Assembly: GCA_048213135.1 (NCBI GenBank) | Contig: PS015187.1 | Location: 154,265-218,264 of the forward strand | Length of the DNA stretch: 64,000 nt | Source of the DNA: Reclinomonas americana ATCC 50394 | Lineage: Eukaryota; Jakobida; Jakobea; Jakobida | Direction: 5' to 3' | Shown here: positions 25,501 to 38,550 of the stretch, piece after piece | Position numbering within the stretch: the first letter of the stretch is position 1 | Layout: every line of letters starts with the position of its first letter | Notes under the pieces: model-generated | Seen by the model: the letters and a program-made list of their open reading frames with translations, nothing else | Told to the model about the DNA's origin: nothing | The model's database searches: none | Translations under genes and position numbers: made by a program

Positions 25501-27800
25501 ACGCAAACATACTCGTCTCTGCGGCGTTGAGGCGCTCACGCACCTCAGCAGCACTTCGTTGGTGGTCGACAGCTGAATGTCCACCTCCTCACCGCAGTAC
25601 GGCGAAAACACGAAGCGACCGAGAAACTGGAAGCACAAAAGCATGCACATGAGAATGGTTCTGCCACAAGTGTCATGAAAAATCACGACACACCTGCGCC
25701 AGTATACTGGCACGCATGACTGAATCCAACACAGGAATCGACACATCCATCATGGCGTTGACCAGCTCCCCCAGTGCCTGAAGCACAGCCTCGATGATCT
25801 GGAGATCACAGAAATCGTGAGCGACAGCCGCGATCGACGATGCACAGCACCACCACAACGACATGACCTCGCCCGTCAGCAATGGATTGTTGGCCACCTC
25901 CACAAACTTGCTAAAGAAAGACTCGGGACCGGTGACAATGGCAGGCAGTCCGCCATCGGCCAATGCCGACCGCGGAATCATAGTCCCGCCCACCGTCGAC
26001 GACGCGCTGACACGGTGACCACACGGCTGCGCGCAACCATGTCACTGAGGAACATGCCGTCACACATACGATGATAAGGTGGAACGTACCAGCGGCTGGT
26101 CGGAAGCCAGGGCGGCCAGACCACGCACTCGTCGATTCAGCTCGCGCAATTTCACACCCTGGTGCCAGTCCACGGACTGGAGCTTGGCGACAAACACACG
26201 CGCGAATGGTGCACACAAATCTGGTCTGAGCAGCGCAACCACGCGTTCCATCTGCATTGCACGATCAGCGCAGGCGCAAGCACAAAGCAGCATCGCCAGC
26301 ACGCAACATCAGTCTGCAAATCACGAACGGCGCGCTTGGCGGCCTTGGATAATAGCTGAAAGAAGGCGTCGTTCAGCTTCTCCGCGCCAGCAACTCGCTC
26401 CTGCAACAGTAATAGCGGCGAAGAGGCCGACGACGACGACGAGGATGGCGACGGCACCGTGGAAGCGGACGACGATGACGGCCCATGAGGCATGCGGAGA
26501 GCCGACGATCCGAACACGGCCGCTGACGATCCGTTGCTGCGCAGTGCCGATACACGCGATCGCACCCGGCTGGCACTCTCGCGCAACTGATCCGTCACCT
26601 CCGGCGCCAGCGCAGTCACGCTGTGACACAGGAGTGAGAATGCATAGCATGGCACAACAACCGACAGCGAGGCACCAACATTGTGTTTCCCGCGATAGCC
26701 TCGGTCACAGCCGGCATGAGAGCCGACACGCACGGAACGAGACGCCGCAGAGTGGCGGCCACAAACGCGAGAACTTCATCGGCCGACAGGAAGCAGCTGC
26801 CGATTGAGGTGCCGGAGCGTGGTGGACTGGCCCGATAACAACAGTGAGCGATGCATACTCCATTCCCCCCGCCGACAACACCACCACACACGCAACTCGG
26901 CCGCTCGCAACAGCAGCGAGCCCAACAAGTGCAGCTCCACCATCAAACTGGGAGCGTGACCGGCGACCAGCACCACGGCATGCAGCGCCGCCATGCTGTT
27001 GACAAACTCGCACTGATCCTCCGGCAGCGCCGCCACACGACCAAACAACTCGAACGGGTTCACAGCCGTGCCCCGTGGCGAACTCGGCAGCGTCGGCGTT
27101 GTCACTGACAACGCGCATGTGAGTCTCTCCATTCTAGAATAGATCATATGGCGCCTCGATCCTCACCTGGCCCGCTGACAAGTCGAGGCTCCACGCGAGC
27201 CGCCTTTCGTGGCGGTCGTCGCTTCCCACTGGCATCGTCCATCGAAGACGACGCAGGGGCGGCAGCAGCAGCAGCAGCAGCAGAGGAAGAAGAAGAAGAG
27301 TGACCGCTGGGCGGCATGAGCGGTCGATCGAGAATGCTGCCGAGAGCGTCGCGTTTCGCCGTGGCCGACAGCGGTCGTCGATTCGTCGATGATGATGACG
27401 AGGAAGGAGGATGAGGCATACCATGCATGCGAGATGGTACAGAGGAGGCAGCAGAAGAAGTCGTTGTCGAAGATGATGATGATGATTGACTGTGCTGTTG
27501 ATGTTGATGATGATGATGATGATGAAGGGCTGCGTGTGGCAACGGAAGCAGTCGACGCAGAGAGGCGCGCACGGCGTTGAGGTAGTCGAGGGCGAACTGT
27601 AGGGCCAGTGCATCGCCAGCGGCCTGTGCGTTGGAAGAGGAGGTGGGAGAGTGAGTGAGTGCGTCAGTTGTCCTTTTCTGTGTGAGTCGCACCATGCGGG
27701 CGAGCTGTGTGGCGGCCTCATCGCGTATGCGGGTGCCCTGCTCGGATCGGTCGAATAGTAGTGCGCGGGTGAAGTGCAGTGGGGTCTCAGCGGAGTGCAT
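22538..27800 (-). CDS. Codanin-1-like protein
   Basis: Start MHSAETPLHFTRALLF (27800); many exons; stop just upstream of the EGF gene. Ordered segments resemble animal codanin-1: HAPSLMVELHLLGSLLLRAA (human LVPNLFLELFFVFQLLTAR), then LAPEVTDQLRESASRVRS, then PDLCAPFARVFVAKL, then TGPESFFSKFVEVANNPLL (human CQGFFRDFILSASSFQF), then FLGRFVFSPYCGEE (human FLGFVAFLPYRGPE), then LALVSILRRAAALHQLPAHV, then FFDANPQLKQLANFLVRRVA (human SLRRTVEFVAERI), and near the C-terminus FADFWTALLETGVLPAFRLQDAMLAAC written here in two parts (FADFWTALLETGVL, PAFRLQDAMLAAC). Codanin-1 is known to bind the histone chaperone ASF1. Only the pattern and order of segments are seen here, compared with recalled family sequence, so the assignment is moderate. 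His/Ser-rich low complexity lies near 27.5 kb. One intron is a long purine tract (24.69-25.26 kb). Confidence 0.55.
24685..25262. repeat. Long polypurine (GA-rich) tract within an intron
   Basis: About 575 bp of nearly uninterrupted purine on the plus strand (GAGAGAGACGAAGAG-type units), with a longer internal repeat near 24.96-25.20 kb: ATTAACGAGAAAAGGAGAAAG-like and AATGTTGACAATGGGAGAG-like blocks occur twice. It lies between two exons of the codanin-like gene on the opposite strand, so the transcript would be pyrimidine-rich here. Open frames across it are artefacts of composition. Confidence 0.85.
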
Positions 27801-27860
27801 GGTGGAAGGTGAAGAGGACAGAGGTGGGAGGAGGACAACTAGTTTCTCCTTTGTTCATTC

Positions 27861-30800
27861 TCATGTTACAACGCCCATGACACCGCGAATGCTCTCGATC
27901 CACTCATGCATCTCGACCTCGTACTCCGCCACCACGTAGTACGTGCGCGAGGGAGTGACCAACTGCACTGACAAGCATCAGCAAACACCACACCAACGTG
28001 TCTCCCACAAGCACCACTGACCTCGAAACACCACTGCTTGTGGATGGCGGGATTGGTGCACGGGTGGACGTGTCGCAGCGAGAGCATGTTGATGGTACCG
28101 CGCGGCTTGGTGGCCTGTTGTATCGCGCGATTCAGCACCACTGGCAATGCGATACGTATACAAGAGAAAGAAAAGACGCAACGAGCTCCGTCTTGAAGTA
28201 GCACAGTGTCAGTGTGGTGGAGTCGAGCACAAACCACCGCCGCCGCCAGCTCTTCACGATGCGGCCCTGCTTGACGAGCCAGCCCATTTTCAGCACCGGC
28301 ACGGCAGTTCGTCGCTTGCCCCACAGCGCACTGCCGCTGCGCAGACTGGCCTTCAAGTGTGTGTCCATGCGACGCGCCGCCTCTGCCGCCGCTTGTGGTG
28401 ACTCTGCCAAGTAGAAATCGTGTGAGCCGACCGCAGACTCCATACACACTTACAGGGTTGCTCTCAACTCTGCAGCAGGAACAGTGACTTGCGTCTCAGT
28501 TCCTCGGCGTCGGCATACTTGCCAAGCTCTCGTTGCACCGTGGCCAGCCGCGACAGAATCTCTCCGTACTCGGGATGCTCCTCGCCACCGTGGTGACTAA
28601 GCATGGTNNNNNNNNNNNNNNNNNNNNNNNNNNNNNNNNNNNNNNNNNNNNNNNNNNNNNNNNNNNNNNNNNNNNNNNNNNNNNNNNNNNNNNNNNNNNN
28701 NNNNNNNGGATGTGGCGCGCACAAAGCAGAACGTGGACAAGCTGGACGATGCGGCCATTTGCACGCAGCAGGGTGTCGAGATTTTGCGGAATGCTTTCAG
28801 CGAGGCCTCCAAGTTGTGCGCGGGCGCCGATGGTGGCGAACCGGAACCGAGCGACCTCGATGTGGAGCCGTTGCGCATTCTGCGATGCTGGTACGCCGAG
28901 GCGTTGTGCATGCTGGGCGACTCGTGCAAGGAGTTCCGCGAGCTCGACGAGGCGGAGATGGCCTACAAGCGTGAGTTTCCTGATTCGCCTTTTTCCTGTC
29001 AACAGCCTGCTGTCGCTGACATGTGTTGCGCAGAGTCATTGTCGCACATGAGCGCGGTGTGCCCCGAAAATCACGAGAGCATTGCGCAGTTGAACTCGCG
29101 TCTGGCCGCGGTGGCCGCCCTGCGCGGCCAGTACGACCAGGCAGAGACCTTGTACCAGTTGCGAATCTCTTGTTTTCCCTCCTCAGCAAGCTGTGCGTGT
29201 TACTCACACGCGTTGGTGAGCAGGCGAGCGCTGNNNNNNNNNNNNNNNNNNNNNNNNNNNNNNNNNNNNNNNNNNNNNNNNNNNNNNNNNNNNNNNNNNN
29301 NNNNNNNNNNNNNNNNNNNNNNNNNNNNNNNNNNNNNNNNNNNNNNNNNNNNNNNNNNNNNNNNNNNNNNNNNNNNNNNNNNNNNNNNNNNNNNNNNNNN
29401 NNNNNNNNNNNNNNNNNNNNNNNNNNNNNNNNNNNNNNNNNNNNNNNNNNNNNNNNNNNNNNNNNNNNNNNNNNNNNNNNNNNNNNNNNNNNNNNNNNNN
29501 NNNNNNNNNNNNNNNNNNNNNNNNNNNNNNNNNNNNNNNNNNNNNNNNNNNNNNNNNNNNNNNNNNNNNNNNNNNNNNNNNNNNNNNNNNNNNNNNNNNN
29601 NNNNNNNNNNNNNNNNNNNNNNNNNNNNNNNNNNNNNNNNNNNNNNNNNNNNNNNNNNNNNNNNNNNAACATCACCTTGCCGACCAGCACCTCGGCCGAC
29701 TGTGTCATCTTCTCCACTGCGCCAAGCGTTTAGAGAGGACGCGGGGTACTCAAAACAAACAACAACAACAGCGCACCCGTGATAACAGACACCGGAGGCG
29801 ATGACAGCGCCGGTTCGCCGCAGTCAGAGCCACGGTCACTGTCGTCGACATCTTCCATGCTCGGCGACGCATCGGTCGGCGCAGTGACCGAGGGTGGCGA
29901 GAGCGGAACCGATGCCACATAGGACATGTCGAGCGTGTGTCGAGGGTTGTGTGACCAGCGACGGCTGTCTGCGTGCTGCCGGCTGGTAATGCAAAGGACG
30001 AAAAGGTGAGGTGAAAAAAAAGAAAAAGGCCATGCTTAATCAGAAGGAAGAACGCAACATCTTGTCGGCAGCCATGGGAGGCGCCAGTTGCGGCCCCTCG
30101 TGCTGTGCACCGGCCCAGTAGTGCCTCAAGTGGGCGGCCACGGACGGAATGCGTAACCGCTCGTCCGACATGCTGCGCGCACTGCGCGACCGCGACATTG
30201 TTGGCGTGCCCTGTGAGACGATGGATGGATGAGCCTTCCTTCATGACAAGTACATGCACAGAAGTATTCGTGCACGCACTTCTCCTGCAGTGAGCGCCGA
30301 GTGCTCGGAGGCTGGCGACGATCCGGTCGAGTCAACAACAGCGCCGTGCCCGCGGAGTGACACGCTGTTGCTCGAGTGCAAGAGGCCATCAAAGCTCTTC
30401 TCCATGGCATGTCGCTCCTTGTCCATGGGCGGCGAGATCTCCAAGCAAATCTCCACCAGCTGGTCGGCCACCGCATCGGCGTCCTCGTATCGGCTCATCA
30501 TTTCACACGTGCGCAGTTGGTTGCGCAGAGCACCAATCAATTTGGCGGTGTACTTGTTGAAACCGTGCATTGTCTGCTGACAAAGTAAGAAAGAACGAAA
30601 GAGAGAGACAGAGAAAGGAAATTGCACGTCTCGCATACCTTGCGACTGCGTGACGCCCGACTGTGCAACACGCGATACACGGAAATGCACTGGCGGAACA
30701 TGTCCTGGCAGTCCTCGAAACGACCGCGCGCAAACAGAATCACCGCACAGTTATGCAGTGCTTTGGCGTAGCTGTGGAAGTGCCGCGGTGTGAGTCACCC

Positions 30801-33800
30801 ACAAGCTCCTCCCCATCTATTGTGCATCAGACGCAACATGGCACTCGAGTTGCCGTACAGACTTGAGCGAAGGGCCACACACTGCGCACTCAGCCGCTCC
30901 GCTCGTTCCGAATGCGCCGATCGCAAGTGGACGTCAGCCAGCTCGCTCAGCACCTCCGATCGCAGACAGAGCGCAGAGTTGCAGATGGAGCTCCGTTCGA
31001 GCACCGTCAGCGCGGACTGCCAAAAGCACACAGTCAGAAATTTGTCGTGCCCGAACTGGACCAAGGGAAGTGCACACGCACCTCGAGCACTCGCTGCTTG
31101 TCATGAGCATGCTCGGGGTCCGTGAAGGTGGAGGACAGGAGCAGTGCAGCACGCGCCCAGTGAAAGTTGATGCGCTCACACTCGACTCCAAGTCGCGACA
31201 CCTCGCCGTACACCTCCAGACACGAGGTGAGGAAGGCTCGCGCCGACTTGGACTCGTTGAAGCGCAGGTAGTGCGAGCTGGTCTCGTACCTGGTGCGGAA
31301 TCAACATGAGAACATGGCGACACAAGGGGAAAGGAGCAGAAGCAAAGAGAGAGGAAGGTTAAAGACGCAACAGAGCCTCGGCCACACTGGCGTGAGTGAG
31401 ACCGAGATGCCGCTGACGCGACTCCAAGCACCGCAGAAACATGTGCTCGATGGCCTCCACTCGAGGAAGCGGTGACTTGAGCTGAGGCTGCCACATGATA
31501 GTATAAGTAACGGTCAGAACATACACATTCGCAGGCGCAAACGCAACTCGTACGCCTGCCGACACGTCGCGCAAGACTCGACTGAAGCAGCAGCCGGCAT
31601 GCAGTTGTGCATATGCGTACTCCAGGCTGCTCTCGCCCCACTGCTGTCCGGTGAGTCGCAGAGCGTCGGCAAAAAGGGAACAGGCATCCGCCGCCCGATC
31701 GAGGGAGTCGAGCAGGCGCGAGAGGAACAGCTGGTAGACAGGGCACAGCTCGCGCCTCTCCGCAGTTGACACCGGCTGAATGTGTGACGACCACAAATCG
31801 ATGGCCTCCTCGGGCGGCACCCGTGTGATCTTGGCAGTGATGATTGACAGCGACGAGAGGCGTGAGAGAGAAGGCCCGTCATCTGCGCCGTCACCACTGT
31901 CATCGCCGTGGTCGACTTTCGACACGTCCATCTCTCCCTGCCCGACGCCCACATTCACACGCGAGCCTGCTCTGGACACGACGCCTCCATCGCGCCCAAC
32001 CTCGTCCTCACCGTCATCGACCTCCTCCTCTTCCACCTCGACAATGGCATCGATCGGGTCGATGGTGATGGCCGACAGAGAGCTCACCACACTCGACGAG
32101 ATGTCGGTGTGCGGTCGACGCACAGTTATCGGCTGTGAGGCGGATCTTGGTGGCGAGGCTGCTGTGGCAGCGGCGGTGGTGTCTGTTGCCGATGCTGCTG
32201 GTGCCACAGGTGCCAGTACACCGGCACCACCGGATTCGGCCACCAAGAACGGATCGAACGAAAAATGCGCCGGCAGCGTGTTCCGCAGCGAGGGAGTGTG
32301 ACTCACGCGATGGGCAGACGGCACCGCTGCTGCCGCAGCCGCCGCAGCCGCAGCTAAAGCAGCCGCACCACTGTTTGTCGATGTTGTGGACGACCGCACG
32401 GATGTACCTTCCGGTGCCGTCAACAGCCGACCGTCGGCAATGTGCGTCAGCGTCGTGTCACTCAATCGCATGTGCGACCGGATGCTCACACGCGGATTGG
32501 GATCATCCGAGTCGGCTGGTGCACACACAGGAACAGTCAGCAGCTCACTCTCACTCTCTCACAAGCGCATCGGAACACACACCATCGATGCTGCTGGCCT
32601 CCGGTTCGCACATGAGATGGTACTCGTGGAACAAATTGGCAAAGGCGACCTCGGGTGGCAGGGCCGGGAAACTCCCACTGCTTGGTTCTTCCCGCTGCAG
32701 ACACACACACACACACACACGAGAAGAATTGGCAACGAGGGATATTATGAGGAAAAATTGCAGAGCGGGGCAAGCGCACCGGTGCACTCTGCAACAGAGA
32801 CATGCTCATGCGCGCCGGCAGCGACTTCATGTACTCGGGTGAGGCCACATCAGCGAGCTGATCAACCATCGACGTCGACGACTCTGTAAGACAGTGAGTC
32901 ACCTGTTCTGCGTGTGACCCACGGCAACACATCGTCGCAACTGTGCTTGCCGCGTGGTACGCGCTGAGGACTCCCCACAGCAGCTGCCGCCGCTGTGGTG
33001 GCTGACGCAGCAGCCGTGGATGCGGCCGACGACTGTCATGACGAGCGAGTGAGCAACGACCATAACACCGACAGATAAAACATGTACGCAACAATACCCG
33101 GCACCACCTCGGGCTCCGCGGCGGTGCAAAACTCGACGCACAGACGAATGACCCGCTCCACCATGTCGTGGCTCGCCCACTCGACAGCAAAATCAGCACA
33201 TCGATGCAAGTCGCGCAGCCACAATTCGCTGGTGTTCTCCACTGCAACGACACGGGTGAGCTGGTGGACAAATCGTGTGTGTAAGCAAAGAGGGGGTCGC
33301 AACTGAGCGGACGCCACTGCGGGTCCTTGGCCAGCGACTCAATCACGCGGAACAGGAGCGCAAACTGTAACTCATTTTGTTTGTACAAGAGTTGTGCGCG
33401 CCCGGGAGACCGGTCATTGACCTCGCTCAGCTGCAGCAGCGAATTCAAGTACAGGCCGACCAGCACCTGTGCGCAACCCATGAGAACACGAGAAGGGAGA
33501 GAGAGAGAAGGGAGAGAAGGAGTGGGAGAAGGGAGAGAGAAAAGGGAGAGAGAGAAGGGAGAGAGAAGGGAGAGAGAGAAGGGGAGAGAGAAGGGAGAGA
33601 AGGAGTGGGAGAAGGGAGAGAGAAGGGAGAGAGAAGGGAGAGAGAAGGGAGAAGGGAGAATGAAAGCGCAAAGGCGTTGATATCTTCACATCCCTCGTCA
33701 GGTACATTACGCGCACACACAAACGAGAGAGAAGGGAAAGGGAAAGAAACAGAGATAGCACAGCAACGCTTACATCTGCATCTCTCCTGTCAAACACATA

Positions 33801-35104
33801 TAAATACACAAACGAGAGAGAGAGAGAGAGCACACAAACGCTTACATCTGCATCTCTCCAGTCAAACACATCAGCACACACAAACGCGCACACACAACGA
33901 GAGAGAGAGAAAGAAACAGAAAGCACACAAACAACGACGTTTGCATCTCTCATCAGACACTTACCACACACAAACGAGAGAGGAGGGAAGAGAAAGAGAC
34001 AGAGATAGCACACAACGCTGACATCTGCATCTCTCTTGTCAAGCACATTAACACACACAAACGAGAGAGAAAGAGACAGAGATAGCACACAACGCTTACA
34101 TCTGCATCTCTCCTGTCAAGCACATCAACACACACAAACGGGAGAGCAGGGAAAAAGAAAGATACAGACAGCAAACAAACGCTGACATCTGCATCTCTCT
34201 TGTCAGTTACTTTACACCTTCAAACGAGAGAGGAGGGAAGAGAAAGAGACAGAAAGCACACAAACGCTTACATCTGCATCACTCCTGTCAAACACATCAA
34301 CACACACAAATGCGCACACACAACGAGAGAGAAAGAAACAGAAAGCACACAAACAACGACGTTTGCATCTCTCGTCAGACACTTTACACACACAAACGAG
34401 ATACTGAAAGCAAACAAAGGCTTACATCTGCATCTCTGTTGTCATACATATTTTCACACACTCACGCACACGCACGTGAGCGGCAACATACCTGCAGTGT
34501 CCAGCACGCGCCACGACGATGACCGAGGAAATGCAGAGCTGGTGAGCAGCGCGGCGAAACGCCGGCTATCTTGTCCGTGGCCAGCGCTGCTCACACCACC
34601 GCTCTGAGGACAAGCAAACAATAGAGCGAACAAGACAAGCCACACACACCAACAGCATGCAGCCACACGTTGGCGCGCGGGTCGAGTGCATACACTGTCG
34701 AGGTCTTGAACGGGGGAAGCACAGATGTTGCCACATGTCCGCGCATGCACAGCCAGCCGCGAATCTGCAAGGCATACAGCTGCGGAGGCACGAGGCGGGG
34801 TGAGACGGCAATCTGCAGTATGCACGAGAAAATTCTCGGCCACACACCTCCCGGTAGAGAGCACTCGGCGGGCATTCGCAGAGACAACTGAGCACCACCG
34901 ACGACAATGGAGTGCCGACCATGTGGGGAGCATCGGGTCGCAAGGTCGATACGTCGACTGCGAGGGAAATACGGCATGTCACAAATGGTGCATCACAGCA
35001 TGAACCCACATACACACAGAGAGAGAGAAACGCATGCGGAGAGAAAGAGAGAGAGAAACGAACGCATGTACACAGACGCACACAGTGGCATACCGAGCTC
35101 TGCG

Positions 35105-35135
<31 letters not shown>

Positions 35136-36098
35136 TCACACAGACGCATGCACACACAAGCACACACAGGTATATCCACCTCTATGCTCTCTCTCTCTCT
35201 CTCTCTCTCAGGCATACCATCATCCTCCTTCAAACTCAGGTGGCACATGACGGCCAAAATGCGTTGCTGCAGAGGCGATAATGACAGGTAGCAGGTGGCC
35301 ACGGCATCGGCCGGGGTCACCATCTTGTCAATGGTGTCTAACCGATGCAGCACACTGCCACTCATGTGCGACAGGAGCAGGTGACGGGAGAGCAGGCTCT
35401 GCACAAACGAAGCCGATCCGTCGTCCATGGAAAGGNNNNNNNNNNNNNNNNNNNNNNNNNNNNNNNNNNNNNNNNNNNNNNNNNNNNNNNNNNNNNNNNN
35501 NNNNNNNNNNNNNNNNNNNNNNNNNNNNNNNNNNNNNNNNNNNNNNNNNNNNNNNNNNNNNNNNNNNNNNNNNNNNNNNNNNNNNNNNNNNNNNNNNNNN
35601 NNNNNNNNNNNNNNNNNNNNNNNNNNNNNNNNNNNNNNNNNNNNNNNNNNNNNNNNNNNNNNNNNNNNNNNNNNNNNNNNNNNNNNNNNNNNNNNNNNNN
35701 NNNNNNNNNNNNNNNNNNNNNNNNNNNNNNNNNNNNNNNNNNNNNNNNNNNNNNNNNNNNNNNNNNNNNNNNNNNNNNNNNNNNNNNNNNNNNNNNNNNN
35801 NNNNNNNNNNNNNNNNNNNNNNNNNNNNNNNNNNNNNNNNNNNNNNNNNNNNNNNNNNNNNNNNNNNNNNNNNNNNNNNNNNNNNNNNNNNNNNNNNNNN
35901 NNNNNNNNNNNNNNNNNNNNNNNNNNNNNNNNNNNNNNNNNNNNNNNNNNNNNNNNNNNNNNNNNNNNNNNNNNNNNNNNNNNNNNNNNNNNNNNNNNNN
36001 NNNNNNNNNNNNNNNNNNNNNNNNNNNNNNNNNNNNNNNNNNNNNNNNNNNNNNNNNNNNNNNNNNNNNNNNNNNNNNNNNNNNNNNNNNNNNNNNNN

Positions 36099-36187
<89 letters not shown>

Positions 36188-38518
36188 GGAGAAAGCTGTG
36201 AAAATGACAATCAAGTGGTTGGAAGTGCGGTCAATGACCAGAGAATAGCGCGATATGACAAACGAGGTGCTGCTAAACAGGAGAGACAGCAACAAACAAG
36301 ATGGACGTTGCGGGGAGAATACTATGACAACTGTGCAACACAATGGAAGCACGGCAGAGGATCGTGTACGGTCGCTCAAAGAAAAATTCTTTCCTCATGC
36401 AAGCCATCTGACAATTGCTACAAACCGGTCGCGTGGAAAAGCACTCGGTCATGCCAAACGACTGTGGCGGACAACCGAGGAAACATCGCGGCGTGTGGCG
36501 TGGCTGTGAGTGTGCGACGCGGACAGTGAGCAAGAGAGCAAGGACCGCAGGGTGCGACAGAGACTGCGTCGACAAAACTCGCAATGTCAACACGGCGGAC
36601 AGCTGGGAGAAACGCGGCGGCAGAAAATCAAGCGAGCGCTCCAGCTGCTCGTACTTGGCCACCATGCGTTGCCGCACTCCAGCCACGCTCTCTGGATACT
36701 GCTCCAGCAGGCTGAGCAACTCTGTGCGCACCGTGCATGAGCAGATGAAACAGTCGGGGGAAGAGAAAAACAACAAAGCGCAACTCCGATCACCGCCCTC
36801 CATAATGACCGCCTCGTACTGCGAAATGACCTGCTCCAGCACCAACAACAAGGCAAACAACGCCTCAAACACCGTCTCCAGCTCCACACACTCCATCACA
36901 CCTGCCGCAACGCGTAGTGAGACAACAATCCTCACACAATACACTAAAAATGAAGGAACGCGCAACGATCGCCCTCCGACTGATGATCAAACCACGTCGC
37001 CAGCGCATGCACCAACGGGTTCACCACCATCAACGGCTGCTGCAACACATCATCGAAATCCTCGTACAAGTCTGTCAGCACACCGGCCTTCTCCAGCAGC
37101 GTCACGATGTGATGCTCTGCGGAGGAGGGAAGAGGGAAGAGGGAAGGAAAAATGCACAGTTAATCTTTCCGATGCATGCTCGGGGAAACGAAAGGAGAGA
37201 TGGAGGGTGGAGCAAGGGAGAAGGAGAGGGAGAGGATGGGAGAGGGTGAGAGTGTGTGTGCGTCTTCTCTACTCTCAGTTTCTCTCTCTGTGAATGGGTG
37301 TGTGTCGTTTGCCAATCTCTACTCTTCCCATTGTGTGTGTACGTGCGTGTGTATGTGGGTGCGAGTGTGTGCAAGCGAGAGCGAGAGCGTGTATACATGT
37401 CTCTGTCACACACACAGAGAGAGAGAGAAGGAGAAAGACAGTGGAAGAGAATAGAAGAGCAAAGAGAAGGGATCGGCAGACAACAGTATGTGTGGCAAAG
37501 GCGTCGCCTACAAGTCGCTCTCTCTCGCACTCAATGCTCTGCTTCTCTCTCTCTCTGTGTGTGCGTGCGTGCGTGCGTGTGTGTGTGTGTGTCGTCTGCC
37601 GATCTCTTATCTCCGTTTTTCTCTTCTCTCCGTTTTTCTCTCTCTCTCTGTGTGTGTTTATGTGTGTGTGTTGTCTGTCGATCTCTTCTCTCCGCTTTTC
37701 TCTTCTCTTCCTCTCTCTCTCTGTATGTGTGTGAGTGTGTGGAAGGATTAGGCGTCGCCTACATCGCCTGCAAGTTGCTGTCTCTCGATGTTCTGCATCT
37801 CTCTCATTCTCTCTCTCTCTGTGTGTGTATGTGCGCGCGTGTGTGTGCNNNNNNNNNNNNNNNNNNNNNNNNNNNNNNNNNNNNNNNNNNNNNNNNNNNN
37901 NNNNNNNNNNNNNNNNNNNNNNNNNNNNNNNNNNNNNNNNNNNNNNNNNNNNNNNNNNNNNNNNNNNNNNNNNNNNNNNNNNNNNNNNNNNNNNNNNNNN
38001 NNNNNNNNNNNNNNNNNNNNNNNNNNNNNNNNNNNNNNNNNNNNNNNNNNNNNNNNNNNNNNNNNNNNNNNNNNNNNNNNNNNNNNNNNNNNNNNNNNNN
38101 NNNNNNNNNNNNNNNNNNNNNNNNNNNNNNNNNNNNNNNNNNNNNNNNNNNNNNNNNNNNNNNNNNNNNNNNNNNNNNNNNNNNNNNNNNNNNNNNNNNN
38201 NNNNNNNNNNNNNNNNNNNNNNNNNNNNNNNNNNNNNNNNNNNNNNNNNNNNNNNNNNNNNNNNNNNNNNNNNNNNNNNNNNNNNNNNNNNNNNNNNNNN
38301 NNNNNNNNNNNNNNNNNNNNNNNNNNNNNNNNNNNNNNNNNNNNNNNNNNNNNNNNNNNNNNNNNNNNNNNNNNNNNNNNNNNNNNNNNNNNNNNNNNNN
38401 NNNNNNNNNNNNNNNNNGCTTTTCTCTTCTCTTCCTCTGTCTTTCACCTTCTTTCTGTGTGTATGTGCGCGCGTGTGTGTGTAGTTCAGGCGAAGGATAA
38501 GACGTCGCCTGCAAGTCG

Positions 38519-38550
<32 letters not shown>

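Noticed and set aside
35030-35290. Coding potential in the CA/GA-rich stretch before the 662-N gap
   Set aside because: Apart from the minus-strand exon near 35.22-35.43 kb (VATCYLSLSPLQQRILAVMC), frames here are dinucleotide-repeat translations.
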